Shown: piece by piece, positions 7,398-8,126 of the stretch
How positions within the stretch are numbered: the stretch's first letter is position 1
Layout of the letters: every line of letters starts with the position of its first letter
Origin: a bacterium
Lineage (GTDB): Bacteria > B130-G9
Length of the DNA stretch: 8,126 nt
Assembly (NCBI GenBank): GCA_021160245.1
Contig: JAGHCW010000179.1
Coordinates: 1 to 8,126, forward strand
Direction of reading: 5' to 3'
Made by a program: the position numbers and the translations under genes
The notes under the pieces: model-generated
Told to the model about the DNA's origin: nothing
The model's database searches: none
What the model saw: the letters and a program-made list of their open reading frames with translations, nothing else

Positions 7398-8126
7398 ATG
7401 CTTGCCGCTGCAGTGGTTTTCGTCGTAGTTTACGTGCTGATAGCCTCCGAGAAAGTTGACAAGACTATCGCAGCCATGCTGGGCGCCGCCGTGGTTGTAT
7501 TCAGTGGCCTGATTCCGTATGAGCAGGCATTGCATCAGGTTGACCTGAATGTCATCTATCTTTTGATCGGGATGATGGTCATTGTGAACATCCTAAGCAC
7601 AACGGGCGTATTTGAGTGGCTGGCCATCATTGCAGGTCAAAAGGCGAGGGGCAATGGCGCAGCCTTGCTTGTGCTCCTGCTAGCTGTAACAGCGGTGGTC
7701 TCAGCCTTTCTTGATAACGTAACGACGATCATCCTCATTGCACCCGTGACAATCCTTATCACCCAGATACTCGAAATCGAAACCGTCCCATTCCTGATTC
7801 TGGAAGCAGTTTTCTCGAATATCGGGGGCGCAGCAACGCTGGTAGGGGACCCGCCTAATGTCCTGATAGGGTCAAGAGCGCACATCCCCTTCAACGATTT
7901 TCTGCTCCACCTAGGACCCATCATTGCCGTTGTTATGGTGCTGTCTCTCTTGGTCATTCTCCGCTTCCTGAGAAAGGGCATCAGGCCCACAGAAGAGGCC
8001 AAGTTGAGACTGATGCGCGCAACGCCCCGAAAGGCCATCGTTAAGCCAAAGCGATTGATGCGCGCGAGCGTTATATTCTTCACGGTGGTCGTAGGCTTCT
8101 TCCTGAGTCACCTCTTGCATGTTGAG
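7398..8126 (+). CDS. ArsB/NhaD-type ion transporter permease, N-terminal part, cut by window edge
   Basis: The frame is open from ATG at 7398 to the last base (243 codons, no stop); related proteins are about 420-430 residues. It is an inner-membrane secondary transporter of the ion transporter superfamily. Family hallmarks are SAFLDNVTTIILIAPV (102-117) and NIGGAATLVGDPPNVLIGS (141-159), the re-entrant loop signatures of the ArsB/NhaD and citrate-transporter-like group. Hydrophobic segments lie at about 3-16, 25-40, 52-69, 88-105, 108-123, 171-190 and 222-240, with a basic cytoplasmic-looking loop at 191-221. GGAG at 7390-7393 gives a good ribosome-binding site. Substrate cannot be set from sequence: sodium/proton exchange, arsenite or an organic anion are all possible. 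The neighbouring CBS and EIIA-CBS genes suggest regulated ion homeostasis rather than arsenic resistance; no ars genes are visible. Confidence 0.9.
   Translation, partial: MLAAAVVFVVVYVLIASEKVDKTIAAMLGAAVVVFSGLIPYEQALHQVDLNVIYLLIGMMVIVNILSTTGVFEWLAIIAGQKARGNGAALLVLLLAVTAVVSAFLDNVTTIILIAPVTILITQILEIETVPFLILEAVFSNIGGAATLVGDPPNVLIGSRAHIPFNDFLLHLGPIIAVVMVLSLLVILRFLRKGIRPTEEAKLRLMRATPRKAIVKPKRLMRASVIFFTVVVGFFLSHLLHVE

Noticed and set aside
7637-8083. Minus-strand open frame of 148 codons
   Set aside because: It is antisense to the permease, which has clear transporter motifs. The Ser/Thr/Arg-rich translation is a shadow.

Overview
The window comes from a diderm (Gram-negative type) bacterium. It carries a LolA-like periplasmic lipoprotein carrier with a signal peptide, bacterial-type tRNA genes with encoded CCA ends, and compact Shine-Dalgarno-led operons. 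Base composition looks moderately GC-rich and even. There is no sign of phage, insertion sequence or CRISPR. I cannot place the organism in a phylum from this sequence. The receiver-domain protein with a helical C-terminal tail and the EIIA-CBS/permease cluster recall deltaproteobacteria-like or uncultured candidate lineages, but that is an impression.

Left half (1-4961, minus strand). This is a tightly packed operon read right to left: lolA-like carrier, CheY-like receiver protein with an acidic linker, valS, then the first 161 codons of a polyprenyl (FPP/GGPP) synthase that runs off the left edge. Junctions are a 4-base overlap, a 3-base gap and a 1-base overlap, so the four genes are probably co-transcribed and translationally coupled. 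A TTGACA/TATAAT pair lies just upstream of lolA. Its -10 box covers the most upstream possible ATG of lolA, which argues for the downstream start at 4898.

Middle (4962-5952). This is a divergent intergenic region followed by two plus-strand serine tRNA genes, tRNA-Ser(CGA) and tRNA-Ser(GGA). A 54-codon two-helix membrane protein gene sits between them, so a mixed tRNA-mRNA-tRNA transcript is likely. A 294-base stretch without a recognisable gene follows.

Right half (5953-8126, plus strand). Three closely spaced genes encode a stand-alone CBS-pair protein (TTG start), a fused PTS EIIA (fructose/PtsN type)-CBS-CBS regulator (TTG start), and the N-terminal 243 residues of an ArsB/NhaD-type ion permease cut by the right edge. 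The arrangement suggests transport controlled by phosphotransfer state and by nucleotide binding to CBS domains. It is the best candidate for an under-described system here.
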